A program made the position numbers and the translations under genes. From assembly GCF_901933205.1 (NCBI RefSeq), contig NC_044573.1, positions 59,894,493 through 59,958,492 of the forward strand: a stretch of 64,000 nt of DNA, written 5' to 3'. The notes beneath the pieces are model-generated. The model saw only the letters and a list, made by a program, of their open reading frames with translations, did no database searches and was not told where the DNA came from. This document shows, in pieces, positions 1 through 11,660 of the stretch (the stretch's first letter is position 1; each line of letters opens with the position of its first letter). The stretch is from Camarhynchus parvulus (taxonomy: Eukaryota > Chordata > Aves > Passeriformes > Thraupidae).

Positions 1-89
1 GTGTGCAGTAGACCTGTTTATCCTAAAAGAAGGAAAGATCTGTTGGTTTTAAATGACTGCAATTTTTGTTTCTTTTCCTAATTTGACAG

Positions 90-239
90 GAGCAGTACAT
101 CTTTATTCATGATGCCATTCTAGAAGCTTGCCTGTGTGGAGAAACTGCCATTCCTGTCTGTGAATTCAAAGCTGCTTATTTTGATATGATTAGAATAGAC
201 TCTCAGACAAACTCTTCACATCTCAAAGATGAGTTTCAG
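90..239 (+). CDS. PTPRK: PTPRK coding exon: end of D1 and D1-D2 linker
   Basis: 150 nt, phase 0 at both ends, 50 codons. It begins [17 protein letters not shown], the C-terminal helix of the first phosphatase domain, and ends SSHLKDEFQ at the start of D2. The acceptor is tttgacag and the donor begins gtattc. Positions 1-89 are intron. Confidence 0.96.
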
Positions 240-3200
240 GTATTCACAGTTCCTACTAACTCTTGATGTGACAACAAATTTTTTTTGCCTCTAGATATAT
301 TTAATTTATTTTAAGGAGAAGGTTTTTCATATGACTTTTGTAGCAATTTGTCCCTAACTTTTTGTCCACAAAATAAAGCACCCATGTTTATATGCTTTGC
401 AAAATTGTTTTGAATACAGAATATCCTCCTTTTAATAAAATTGCAGTAAATATCTGTCTGAAATAAAGATCAGTGAGTAGGAGCCAGAGAGAGTTCTGGC
501 TTGCATTTGCACATTCAAGGCATAGCTTTTTAGAGCTCCAAAGGATCCTCTTTGTTTTATTCCTTTCTGAAGGGATGGTGTGACGTGGAATGTGTTCAGT
601 GGTACATGGAGTGCCTTTAATACCCACAGCTTCACCCCCCTTGCAAAGCCCCAGAATGTCCAACAAACAGAGAGGAGCTTGCATTTACTAATGTCTTTTT
701 TGGTAATGCCTCGTGTTTTCTCATATTGCAATAATTTACAGTAAATCTTGGGACTCCTGAGTCCCATGTGTGTTAGCTCAGCGTGCTAAAACAAGCATCC
801 TCTTTCCCTTAGACCCTGAATTCTGTGACCCCTCGCCTGCAGGCGGAGGACTGCAGCATTGCCTGCTTGCCAAGGAACCACGACAAGAACCGCTTCATGG
901 ATATGCTGCCACCTGACAGATGTCTGCCTTTCTTAATTACTATTGACGGGGAGAGCAGCAACTACATCAATGCTGCTCTTATGGACGTAAGAGACTACCT
1001 TCTTTGTCTGCATAGCGTGCCGTGGAAAGCCCTGTAATGTGAGAGAGAGCACTTGCTGGTTTAAGAAATGGTAATTCTGTTGCTGCAGTGCCCAGTAAAA
1101 CAGTCGTAATGAGGAAGGGTTGGGGGGAGAAGATAAAAAGCCCCACCAGCTTGTGTTTTTGTTCAGAAGGTTAGTTATCTTTGGTCTTTGGCATCCTTGT
1201 GGGACCCTCTGAAAATCTCACCTTTTTAACAGCATTATATAAAGCTCTAGTGTCCAGACCTCCAAATCGCAAATCTCAGCAGGATCTTAAAAATCTGTTT
1301 GTTAGGCAGTAAATGTTAGCTATCTGAACGTGAGGTTACTATCACTATTTCATAAAAAAGTCTTTTTATACTGAGGCAGGAGCAACAAAGGAAGAAAAAA
1401 TGGTTTTCTTGACATGTTTGGCTATAGAGTGTATGATTGAGGAGTTTGTTGTTTATATTTTGAGTTGCTGCTCTTTAAAGTTGAAGTCTGAGTAACAGAA
1501 GTACTGTCAGGGGAAAAGGTAAAATAATGGGAAAAATGGAGTTGAACCTGCTTATCAATAAAGATCTGATCAATAAAGCAGTTCATGTGCTGCCAGACAC
1601 CTTCCTGTGCCTCCCGTTAACTTTTCCAAAGTTAGGCCCCTAAAGCCACTTTTTACTGTAAATGCTTAAATAAGTGGCCTGATTTCCAGGACCATCTCCC
1701 CTTCTTCAAAAATGAAATGCTATCAAAGACTGCCGTGCCAAGGAGAGATACTGAAATAAAATGGCAAATAGCAGCAGAAATCATCAACACTGATTGGTAT
1801 AGTCATCCTTGAGTTCTGCCTGAGCTAGGGCAGGAAACAAACTGATAGCAAAATGCAGCCCCTAATCTCACAACCAGCTTATTGTGTCAAAAAATTTGAG
1901 GAGAAGTGTGTGTAAGACCAATGTATCACTGGGGACTGAACAGATGAATTAGAGCAATGAACAGAATTCTGGCAGCAAAAATTGTTTAGAATTGCAGTTA
2001 AAATGGCATTAAGCACCTGGATAAAATTGATGTACTATGAACCAACCAACAGAGCTGCATTGAGGAGTGTGGTTTGGGGTGAAAGAAAGGCAACACAGTC
2101 TGTGGAGGGCAGGAGGACCCTTGAGTGTGAAAACAGCAGGTAGAACATGAACCAAGCAATATATTAATGGATTGGCAATCAGAGGCAAGTTAGAAAAGGC
2201 AGAAATGGTACTAATAAGAGGAAAGACAACAGCAGGGAAAAAAGGTATTATATTACAATGAAGGCATATAACAAGGTTATAAGTAAAAGGTTAAAATTTT
2301 GAGTAACACAAGGTTTGGTTTTGTTGGTTTTTTTTTTTGCCTTTTCTCTTCTGGTGATTTCTTTTAAGACTGATTTATTCAGAGAAGAGGAACTACTCCT
2401 GGACAACAAAAAGGGACTTTCAATAACAAAACTGAAAGAGGAACTTGGCCCTTATTTTCTCTTGAGAAACATGATAAATTATGGGAAAGAGGGTTAGGAA
2501 AACGTCAGCTAGGACTTGTTTTATTTCTTAAAAGTACAAGGGAAGAATAAAAATTGGTTGTCTCTGTGTTGTCCCTGGGCAGTTCTAGGAAGTAGGACAT
2601 GAACTGCTAGTATCCCAACATCCTTCCTGCATTAGAAAAGGTAAAAAAATCTATATTAATAAAATCAGCCACCTCCTTAATCTCTTGTAAAGCAAGTACT
2701 GATGCTAAAGACATTAACAACAAATTATTGGAAGGTATGTCGATACATTGCACGTAACGATCCTTTAAATCAATCTTCAAATAAGCAAGCTTCCACAGCA
2801 AAAGTGGTTTATCTGCCCTACCAGGTCTTTCTCCTGGGCTAATTTACTTTTCTATAAATGGTTACACATTGCCTGCGAAAGAGTTCTGATCTCTCCTCTT
2901 CTGCTTGCTGCTCATAATACATCCACAGCAGGAAAGTAGCCCCTCCACTGTTAGTTGCATCTCAGTTACATGCAAGACTTTTGTATTTGTGTATTTTACA
3001 CGACTGTAATATTTGCAGTTGTGTATAACATAGCATACAGAAAATTGAACCTGTGGTCATGGCAGGAAATAGGATTTTGCTGTTGAACTTATGCTTTCTG
3101 CTGGAAATGGGTCCCAGTGATCCCAAAAGTCAGTTCTGTGGGTGTCCCTGTGGCTGTGCACTGTGAAATGGACTTTGGGATTGAGTTTAGTCCCCAGTTC

Positions 3201-6200
3201 AGTCACAGAGTTCACATAAAACCTACTGTGGAGAGGGTGATCTTCTGAGGTCTCAGCATCATTGGGTGAAGGTTGTCTGCTTGGCTCCTGGACACAGTGC
3301 CTAAAGAAGAGTTGCCTGAGCCTCAGCTCAACAGAGCCATGAAGAACACCTTGGAGTGTGTCTGGAGCACATCTGAGTGTAAAAACAGGGCTTGTTCTGT
3401 AACCAAGAAGAAGGCAGACCTGAGCAGAGTAACCTCTTTGTTCTTTGGAGATGATAATGTGTTTTTAACTTTTACATCCTCAGTGATATATGAAGTAACT
3501 GATGTCACACCTTTGTTCCATTTTTAGGTTTTGTTCTGTTTCAGTAGAATTTAAGTACATCCCATACCGGTACTAACAAAATTGTTTGCCTCTACAGAGC
3601 TACAGGCAGCCGGCAGCTTTTATCGTCACACAACATCCTTTACCAAACACTGTGAAAGATTTCTGGAGATTAGTGTACGACTATGGCTGTACTTCTCTTG
3701 TGATGTTAAATGAAGTTGACTTAGCACAGGTTAGTTTGGAGCTTGAATTTTCCATGTACCATAGCATACTTTAATCATTCTGGATTTACTACATAATGAA
3801 AATGTAAAGCAGTGCATGACTTTACAATTATTCTCCGCTCTACAGCAACTAATCAACACTAGCTGCTCAGTAAAGGTTAGATGAGATGTCTGCAGTGGAA
3901 TAAGGCAATGCTCAAGTTGTAGTTTACCATTTAACTATGGCTGTTTTGCTCTGGCACAGGGTTGCCCACAATACTGGCCTGAGGAAGGGATTCTGCGGTA
4001 CGGCCCCATCCAAGTGGAATGCATGTCGTGTTCAATGGACTGCGACGTCATAAACAGAATTTTCAGGATATGCAATCTAACAAGAGTAAGGATTATTCTG
4101 ACAATATGTGACAGAAAAATATGTCGTTTTTCATGCTCTCTTGGCTCTTGTGCTTTTAAATTTTGAATAATAGTAAAGTGCTAATGTTCATAAGATATTA
4201 TCCAGAAAAAAGTCAGTCAAGCATCAGTATCTAACACTGATTTCTAGTACTTTTCTACAGCTGCAGTACTTTTCTACAGTACTTTTCTACAATAAGCGGA
4301 GAGGGCTTTAAGATGAATGGATGTTGTTCTGAGGCATTCATCCCTGATGTGTGAGAAGTATTCTGTATTCTGTTTGTTTGGTGTACAGTAAAAGAAATAT
4401 CCTTGTAATGAATGTATACTGACCAGTATTTAGTTCATAGCTTTGGTAAGATGTTTTCTGTGGTGAATCATGAACAGAAACACTGAGGCTGATTTTACAA
4501 CCAGCACCTTCTCAGCCTAAGTTGTGAAAACCACAACAGGAAAGGCAGACTGTGGCACCCTGCAAAGCAGAGTGTGATAAAACTCTGAAAATTCCTCTGC
4601 CTCTAGTGGGTTCTGCCACCACTGTGCCTCAACCTACAGTTATCATCTTTTTCTCAACTCCAGTAGCAGCACCACTCTTGCATTCTTGTCAGCTCTTTCA
4701 TAACTTAGACCATCTTTTTACTGTCCCATAGTGTTCCACAATCTTGCAGCATCTTCTTAAACCCTGCTTGCCATACAGTGTTTCCTCTTTAGCTCACCTC
4801 AATGAATTGCTTATTTCCCACCACAAAGAGTTACAGACACTTGTGCCGCCAGTCTATGTACAATTAACCAGCAATCCCTATTTTACCTACCATGACTGCT
4901 TTTTATCATCCATCCAATAGTGAACTTATCACAATTTCTAGTGTATCTTGAGTATATGTTTAACTCTCATTAATCTTGATAGATAACTGTGGGGAAAATT
5001 AATTACTGTGTACACAAAGATCTTTCATGTATGTTGTTTTATTTTTGTTTTCTTTTATTTTGGTCACATTTTCATTTATCAGAGCGCAAAGATCAATTTT
5101 CATGTGGCTAGTATTTTATTCAATTTTTTTATTTTTTTGCTTATATTCAGAATTACAAAACACATTTTCAACTGTTTTTGGAAACTACAGGAAACAAAGG
5201 TGTGGGCACACTGGCAAATATTGCGCCATAGCGCTTTTTTCTTGTACTTTGAGACTTCCTCTTTTTTTTTCTTATTTTATTTTTTTCCATTTCTTCTTTT
5301 TTTATGATGCTTTGATTTTCTACTCTTCTCTTTGTCTCCTATGTCCTTTTGCTCATAAGCCTTGCATTTAAAAATCTCTCTGCTCTGTTGTTACTTTTCT
5401 AAAATCCACATTCCTACTTGTCATCTTCAGCTTCAAGAAAGTAGATAGAGTATTCTTCCTGTTATTGGGGCCTTTCTTGTGACAGTCAAATTCTATTCAA
5501 AGCTCTCCCCGTGTCACATCTAGCACGTGGAAGGCTCAGAGACTGGCAGCAAGGCTGTCATGATTATTATAGTCTGGCACAAAGGGAAGACTTCAAGGAC
5601 AAGAGTCATGTTTGTGCAACAGTATTACTTGTTCATTTATAATGGCGTCAGTTCATGAATAGGGGCCAAATGTTATCTCGCTCTATTTCTGTGAGTCTAA
5701 GAATTTAATAGTGATGTTTTAAATTGATTAGTGGTGGTGAGCAACCTTGGCATATAGAATCTATGGAATCTAGAGTATTTGTTGATTTAGAATTCAGGAC
5801 AGGTTACATTTGTGATTGATAAACTGTGATGTGGTCTTCAATATTGTTTCCTTTTTTACCTTTTCTGACATTTTCCTTGAGCTCAGGTGGTAGAAATTCC
5901 AGGAGGCCGTACCATGCAATGTACACACCTTAGAATCTCCATAATATAAACACCTAGGTTTCATGTTAGTTTTATAATTTGGTTTCCTAAACCAAGATGT
6001 AAAGGTGCCATTTTGACCTAAATCTCTGATTTTCCTCAGCCACAAGAGGGCTATCTGATGGTGCAGCAATTCCAGTATTTGGGATGGGCGTCTCATAGAG
6101 ATGTACCAGCTTCCAAGAGATCCTTCTTGAAGTTAATTCTCCAGGTTGAAAAATGGCAAGAGGAATGTGAAGAAGGGGAGGGCCGGACCATCATCCATTG

Positions 6201-9200
6201 CCTGTGAGTAACTTGGAGAAAGTCAACTGCTGCTCTTCAAAGAAATTCTTATAAATTTATTCTTGGTTTTAATTTAAGCAGTGTTCTTATGGATACCTTC
6301 TTTTGCACCTGCACCTGTTACTTTTCAAAAAAAAAAAAAAATAAGTACCATTGCCTATCACTCTAGGCTGTTGTTCAACTTTTGGGTTTTTCTGTGTCAG
6401 AGGAACGAGTATTTTGAGTGCAATACTACAGTGATACTGTGTATAGTGTCACCAGTGCATAACAGCCTGATTTTCAGGTGCAAGACATGCACAGATCTGT
6501 TTCTTCTGCCTGGTTTCAGTAAGGAAGTCTTTTATCGGTGCCAAATGGGGGATTTTGTGTCTGTTTTGCACAGAGTGTGCTACATTTTTTCTCAAAAGAA
6601 AAACCTACAGTATTTTGAGGGATTTAAACTGAAAACTATGGATATATGAAATCTGAAAAAAAGCTCTGTTACAGCACACCATACTAAAACTATTGTTGGT
6701 AAATGGCTGCTGGCTGCTTACCTGATACTTAAATGGGAGCTAGTTTGGGAGTTTTGAAAAGATGGTATCTTCTTCTCCCTAAGCAGAGAGTAATCTGTCT
6801 CCTTACTCTGAAGAAAAGACCTCTGTTTAAATGTTCAGAATTAACTAGTGACCCGTTTCTACCTACATCACTTCAAAATTAATAAGAAGAAATACCTACC
6901 TTAATTTCTTTGAAATTAGATTAAAATAGTTCAGAAGTGTCACCAAAGGTCAACAAGTTATTAAATCAGGGATGCCTTAGCATATCTGGTTGAATAATCC
7001 TCATTTCATAAGTTAAGTGAGTGTCTTTCCAGAAGTGGAAAATGTACTTGCCATTGAACTTGTTTTTATTATTTCTAATCTCCTACTTGCCCTTGAACTC
7101 AGGTTTAGGGTTTTTTTAAAATTATTTCTAATGCATATGTGATTTAGACCTAAAGCATAGTTGGGCAGCATGATGGGCTGTAGGGGCAGAATTCAAAATC
7201 TGTAATTGAGAGGAAGGTCAGAAAAAGTAAATGTCTTAGACCAAACCCACTGGAACTGCAAAGAGATTGCTAGAGTCTGGTCTCCCTCTGGGACTCAGGA
7301 ATCACTTACGCTTACAGAGGGAAAGAACTGAAATGGATGCTGTTTTGGAAGAACTGAAATGAATGTTTTGGATGCTGTCTTAGGCCACAGTAGCACTTAA
7401 CTCTCTCTTTTCCTTGTGTGCAGAAATGGCGGTGGCCGGAGCGGGATGTTCTGTGCCATCGGCATCGTGGTTGAGATGGTGAAAAGGCAGAATGTGGTGG
7501 ACGTTTTCCACGCCGTGAAGACCTTGAGGAACAGCAAGCCCAACATGGTAGAAACTCCGGTAAGCACCAGCCCCACAGGGCTCCTGCAAACAGCCAGGGA
7601 GCCAGAGGCTGCCTCTGTGCATGAGCTGTGTTTTCAGTCCTGTGCCCACAAAACCAGTGTAAACCTACCGTGGGCCACAAGAAGAAAGGACAGCTATTGT
7701 GTGTAAATGCAAGTCAGCATCATAAGAGGACAGGCTTAGCATTTTGCACTACCTTTCTTGTCGTGGTTGCATGCTTTCCACAGAAAGTGCATTCTGAGTT
7801 AACAGAATGCACTTTAATCTCCCAAAATAACCCGGTCTGTTTGAAAGGAAGTTGCAGCAGGCTGCATTCACACAAGCTGCCTTGAAATTTTACAGCGCAA
7901 GACATTTCTCCTTGGTAGGATTAAGCTGTGAAGTACAGATTCCTAGCTGGAGCTGTGAATGTTTTGCTCCTTAGTAAAAACTGTTGTATTGAATACTGAC
8001 AGTCTTTGTTATTCAGATATGTAGTAGTCAAAATGATACCTCAGAACTTTGAAATCAAACATTTAGATCTAGTATGTTGCAAATGAATATATAAAATCAT
8101 TTAGGTTGGAAGAGACCCTTAAGATCATTGAATCCAACAGTTAAATAAAAAACAATATAACCAATAAACTAATACAAACAATATGAGCCTGAATTAGCAA
8201 AACTGCAAGACTAAATATCCATATATACGTTGCCAGAACTCAAAGTAATCTTGAACCTTGTGGTTAATCTTTATGCACGCAGTATGAATGCCTATCCATT
8301 TGAATGTTTGCCTCTCCAACAAAAACTGAACATTGGATGGTCCTTAAAAAATTCTTCCACATGGATATTTTTCTGTTTTGTAGGTGAATGAAAGGAGGTT
8401 ATGTAGTGTTTGGGAGTTCCGGCCATTTGAGTCTCACACTGCCAGCTGCCAGTGTCACTTTTCAGCCAGATGGCTGCCTACAGCATAAAAATCAGGAATG
8501 CCAATTGAAATTAAAAACATGTTTTAGTTAACGCATAGTAGAAATTGCTTCTGACCCTGTGAACTTGCATATTGTGCAAAATGGCTGTATCTGCCTCTTC
8601 CCATATTCCCCTTTTTCAGGTGTCAGTGTTTGCTTAATATCAAATAGCTTCTGTAGCATGATTCTCTTAATCATAGTGCATCACTTCCATCCCTTGCCAG
8701 CACATAAATTAAGAAGATGGTTAATATGTTAACAAATAGAACATCCTGTGGCAGCAAGGACACCGGGCTAGGTATTGCTGCTTTTGCTGCACATGCTTTG
8801 CATTCTCCTGTGCCATAGACATCTGAGACACAGTATATGGAATTGCTGCCTGGGTTTCAGTTCACTGCTGTCAAGAAAACAGGTCAGATCACATGGAAAA
8901 TTTTTTGTGTCTCTGTAAAGGGAGGCCGAGGTAAATTGTGTTTGTTTTTGATAAATGCTCTGCAAACTTATATTACATTTCAAAATAGTCCTGAATTCCA
9001 CTGCAGCTTTACACTGAAGTTGCTGTATTTTTTTAGTAACGTATTTGTGCTGTATGGGTTTTTATTCAGAACTCTTGAACAGCAGAAGCTGTTGAGTTGT
9101 TAGTCAGAAAACAAACGAAGAAAACCACTATATAGCAGTGTCATGTGCCCTACATTCAGCAACAGTATCAGATAACAACGAGCAGCGCAATAAAACCTTT

Positions 9201-9945
9201 AAGATATCTCCACAACTTCCTGTTAATGCATCACACTGTCTTCCCATGCAAACAAAAATAAATCACAAGGGCAGATTTCATTTTTCAAGTCCTAAGGATC
9301 ATAGACATCAAATTAATTTCCTTGGTTTTATTTCTTCTTTCTCTTCCCCTCCCCTCTCTCCTTCCTCCTCTCTGTCTCCCAGTATCACCTCTCAACAGCA
9401 GCACTGTTGAGGAGAAATAATAACCACAATGAGATTTTGGAATTCTTTTTTAAATGTTCATCTGATCTTTTGGATGCAACATCAACGGGACTGTACCAAT
9501 GGGCTCTGGACACGGAGCTGCCTGGGGTCCTGCACCAGTGACTGCTCAATATCAGCTAACTCAAATAGAAGTGGTGTATCAGAGTCAAGGTGCTTTCACT
9601 GCAAGAGTGCTCTGACTGAAAGGAGAGCTTTTCATGTTTGATAAACCAGTTCAGAGGCTGAAAAAATCAGAGAAGCACATCATTACTTTCCATGGTCAGG
9701 GGCCTTTTCCCCTTCATTGGTTAGGGTGAGTTTTTAAATCAGAGCTGGTAATATACTTGTGTAATAGGAGGGAAAAATAGAAAATCCAAGCCTGTCGGGT
9801 TTACTAGTTAGCAAAGAATGTTCTTGATTATAGATATTGCTGCTAAGGTTTTAGATTTTAATGTAACTTCTGTTTCTGTTCCCCCTTAAAGGAGCAATAT
9901 CGTTTCTGCTATGATGTTGCACTGGAGTACCTGGAATCCTCTTAG
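90..9945 (+). CDS. PTPRK: PTPRK, 3' part: receptor-type protein tyrosine phosphatase kappa, C-terminal 311 residues in 7 exons
   Basis: This is a type I membrane receptor phosphatase of the R2B (MAM-Ig-FN3) family that acts at cell-cell contacts. Only the cytoplasmic C-terminus is in the window. Exons are 90-239, 813-986, 3598-3729, 3960-4085, 6040-6203, 7424-7559 and 9892-9945. All are bounded by AG/GT and join in one open frame to TAG at 9943-9945. The first exon carries the end of D1 ([13 protein letters not shown]). The rest is D2, with signature HCLNGGGRSG split across exons 5 and 6 (local residues 247-256). D2 keeps the Cys and Arg of the PTP loop but has LN in place of SA, and GWASHRDVP where a WPD loop would be expected, so it is the regulatory, catalytically poor domain. 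I chose kappa over the close paralogues PTPRM, PTPRT and PTPRU because the residues match PTPRK as I recall it and because THEMIS is the next gene. All upstream exons lie outside the window. Confidence 0.96.
240..812 (+). other. PTPRK: PTPRK intron
   Basis: Intron between the first two exons of the window. It is AT-rich. Short minus-strand open frames cross it but show no similarity I recognise. No repeat or RNA gene was seen. Confidence 0.9.
813..986 (+). CDS. PTPRK: PTPRK coding exon: N-terminal D2
   Basis: 174 nt, 58 codons, phase 0/0. It runs from [10 protein letters not shown] to NYINAALMD and includes [18 protein letters not shown] and the PTP-type SSNYINAA strand. The acceptor is cccttag and the donor is gtaaga. 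An open frame continues a short way into the intron to 1037, but that extension is not coding. Confidence 0.96.
987..3597 (+). other. PTPRK: PTPRK intron, 2.6 kb
   Basis: Intron of unremarkable AT-rich sequence with a short T-run near 2328. No coding, RNA or transposon signal was recognised. The open frame at 3273-3527 shows no coding features. Confidence 0.85.
3598..3729 (+). CDS. PTPRK: PTPRK coding exon: D2 core ([13 protein letters not shown])
   Basis: 132 nt, 44 codons, phase 0/0. It starts [20 protein letters not shown] and ends LNEVDLAQ. TQxPxxxTxxDFW is a conserved PTP-fold motif. The acceptor is ctctacag and the donor is gttagt. Confidence 0.96.
3960..4085 (+). CDS. PTPRK: PTPRK coding exon: D2 middle
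   Basis: 126 nt, 42 codons, phase 0/0. It encodes [20 protein letters not shown] through [11 protein letters not shown] followed by a strand of this kind is the usual position after the LNE motif in PTP domains. The acceptor is tggcacag and the donor is gtaagg. Confidence 0.96.
4086..6039 (+). other. PTPRK: PTPRK intron, 1.95 kb, with short tandem repeat and T-rich block
   Basis: Intron holding a 13-bp direct repeat (4246-4290) and a T-rich stretch from about 5010 to 5310. The long open frames of the T-rich stretch follow from its composition (Phe/Leu/Ile only) and are not genes. Confidence 0.85.
4246..4290 (+). repeat. Three copies of a 13-bp repeat
   Basis: The unit agtacttttctac occurs at 4246-4258, 4265-4277 and 4278-4290. 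The last two are adjacent. The first is separated by agctgc. Confidence 0.9.
6040..6203 (+). CDS. PTPRK: PTPRK coding exon: D2 pseudo-WPD loop and start of the PTP signature
   Basis: 164 nt, phase 0 in and phase 2 out. It encodes [16 protein letters not shown] and ends RTIIHC plus two bases of a Leu codon. ASHRDVP stands where an active PTP has WPDxGVP, in line with D2 being non-catalytic. The acceptor is tttcctcag and the donor is gtgagt. Confidence 0.96.
6204..7423 (+). other. PTPRK: PTPRK intron, 1.2 kb
   Basis: AT-rich intron with an A-run near 6328. A near-repeat of gaactgaaatg lies just before the next exon (about 7327-7362). Nothing else was recognised. Confidence 0.85.
7424..7559 (+). 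CDS. PTPRK: PTPRK coding exon: D2 signature loop, NGGGRSG
   Basis: 136 nt, phase 2 in and phase 0 out. The split Leu codon is followed by [20 protein letters not shown], then the C-terminal D2 helices ending KPNMVETP. The acceptor is tgtgtgcag and the donor is gtaagc. Confidence 0.96.
7784..7815. repeat. Perfect inverted repeat, 13-bp arms, 6-nt loop
   Basis: The left arm aaagtgcattctg (7784-7796) is the exact reverse complement of the right arm cagaatgcacttt (7803-7815). The loop is agttaa. Pairing stops at once on both outer sides, so the stem is too short for a normal pre-miRNA. Confidence 0.9.
8093..8145 (-). mobile_element. Short CR1-type LINE 3'-end remnant
   Basis: The stretch aaatcatttaggttggaaga, followed by gacccttaagatcattgaat and ccaac, matches the reverse complement of the 3' terminal region common to avian CR1 LINEs. 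Only about 50 bp are recognisable, so this is a severely 5'-truncated copy in minus orientation. Confidence 0.6.
9331..9382 (+). other. Polypyrimidine tract ending in an unused strong acceptor
   Basis: About 50 bases that are almost wholly C and T end in ctgtctcccag, an ideal 3' splice-site consensus 510 bases before the true last exon. The sequence after it does not extend the PTPRK frame with recognisable residues, and the true acceptor at 9891 has a weaker tract. Confidence 0.5.
9892..9945 (+). CDS. PTPRK: PTPRK last coding exon with stop codon
   Basis: 17 codons, [17 protein letters not shown], then TAG at 9943-9945. This is the conserved C-terminus of R2B receptor phosphatases. The acceptor is ccccttaaag. 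The exon continues into the 3' UTR. Confidence 0.96.
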   Translation, partial: EQYRFCYDVALEYLESS

Positions 9946-10105
9946 TCGGAAAGGATGTGACGAAGTTCACCAAATATATGAATCTCAATAAGCTGTTTTG
10001 ACAACAGTTCTTGATCCTGTGAAGAAAGATTTTGGGGGAAGAGGGGGGTGGGAGGGATTTTAAATTTTAAATGCAAAGTATTTTTCTTATGAAGTTGTGT
10101 ATCTT

Positions 10106-10111
10106 AATAAA
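10106..10111 (+). terminator. Candidate proximal poly(A) signal of PTPRK
   Basis: Canonical AATAAA about 160 bases after the PTPRK stop codon, followed by T/G-containing sequence (tgcttgtata) within 35 bases. Use of this site would give a very short 3' UTR. Confidence 0.45.
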
Positions 10112-11131
10112 AGAACTCAATCTGTTTCTATGCTTGTATACAGTATCAACATTTAGTGCCACATAAATACTATTTAATGAAAAGCAGAGTCAGAAGAGAT
10201 TTGCTCAGATTAGGACCTTCTTGTGTGTGTATATGCAGCCGTCTCTCAGATACAGTAGAGCGACCATCTGTTGCATGTATCAATATTTCCTATATGGTAT
10301 TAATTTTTTCTTTTTGATACATTGTTAAAGTACAATAACAGTGCAGATTGATAGTAAGGTTCATTCTTTATACGTTTCAAGTGTTGCATATATATATTAT
10401 ATATAGTAAAAGAAAAACTGGCTTATTTTGTTTTAATGTGCAATGATGGCTGGATCACATAAAGATCTTTATAAAGAAACTTAAACATAAGCCAAAGACT
10501 CAAGTGTAAATATGTCTATATGGAGAAAGCACATGTATTTATTGTTTACTTGCATTCCTTTTTTGATGGCTGAAAAAAAGAAGAATCATTTTTCTTGAAG
10601 AAAGCTTTTTTTGCTGAAATCAAGTGTAAACAATTTTTGTAGTTTATTTTTTGTATGTTTTAGTGTAAGTAGAAGACATACTTTTTATGCATAGACCAAG
10701 AAACATTGGTATAGTGGTTTTGTTGTGTACATGCTTGTGGTTCAAATTCATGTAAACAACTTGATTATAGAAGGTCTTTAAGTACAGGACCAAAATATAA
10801 ACATTTTCCTGAAAATGTATAGTTTTTCACAGTTGCATTAGTTAAGGACTGATTAAAAAAGTATGTAAGGAAGTGCACACTTTAAAATGGCCTTGCCTAT
10901 GACTTGCACAATATTGGAAGAAATTTTTAAGATCCATTAAAAAGTGTACAGGAACCAATTGTTTTAAAAATATTGAAGCACAGATCAACAGGAGAACTGT
11001 GACACAAATAGATGGGTCTGCATATACCCTTCAGGGTAAAAAAGTATTTGTTTAGGAAATTGTAAAATTAAGCAATGTTTAATTTGATGTTTACAAACAT
11101 GTAAGCTTTGCTTCCAAGAAAGCAAAATTTG

Positions 11132-11137
11132 AATAAA
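11132..11137 (+). terminator. Candidate distal poly(A) signal of PTPRK
   Basis: Canonical AATAAA about 1.2 kb after the stop codon, with T/G-rich sequence (tagttgtgatg) about 20-35 bases downstream. It is the more likely main site if the bird 3' UTR is of the kilobase size usual for this gene. Confidence 0.4.
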
Positions 11138-11660
11138 CCAATGCCAGATTCTGATTATAGTTGTGATGTACAAAGTATTACTTTGCTTTTACTTAGCTTG
11201 CATCCATTTCTTCACAAAGTTTTCTCTATGTTACCTGCTAAAGTCATTCCAGTCTCTTCTTGGTCATTTTTAGAACAGACAGTAAAATGCTATGGTGCTT
11301 TTAAATATTCTGTAAAGTAAGAATTAACTAAATTTTTATTTAAAGATTTTTTTTTCCTACTTTGATATCCTCTCATTTACTGTCTTCTTTAAGGAGTCAA
11401 TCTTATCTGAAAGCCCAATATATTTGGATAAGGAAAAATCTCAAAAGGAAATTGTATTATTTTTCACCCTGGTGCTTCAGGAAGTATGTCATAAGACTAC
11501 ATGTCCTCTGTGTGTCCTAAATTTCATCCTTCAGATACATGGAATTACCCATTCAACACTATAAACAGCAGAGAAATGTTTAGAGAAACACTGCTTCTCA
11601 GATTTTTTTAGTGCCTCCATCTGTACTGCATAGCTCCACCTCTTTCAAGTCTAAACCACT

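Larger units (their letters stand above)
7560..9891 (+). other. PTPRK: PTPRK last intron, 2.3 kb
   Basis: It contains a 13-bp perfect inverted repeat (7784-7815), a short CR1-like remnant (about 8093-8145) and a pyrimidine tract ending in a strong but apparently unused splice acceptor (9331-9382). Confidence 0.85.
9946..11160 (+). other. PTPRK: PTPRK 3' UTR (downstream end approximate)
   Basis: AT-rich sequence directly after the stop codon, with no open frame of note. It contains a G-rich patch near 10030-10055, a Pumilio-type TGTAAATA at 10505-10512 and many T-rich stretches. Candidate poly(A) signals are AATAAA at 10106-10111 and 11132-11137. A further AATAAA at 11816-11821 would extend the UTR past a T/G-rich tract. 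Which of these is used cannot be told from sequence alone. Confidence 0.6.

Noticed and set aside
5008..5371. Two overlapping plus-strand frames of 99 and 114 residues rich in Phe and Leu
   Set aside because: They lie in a T-rich intronic stretch of PTPRK. The composition explains the hydrophobic translation.
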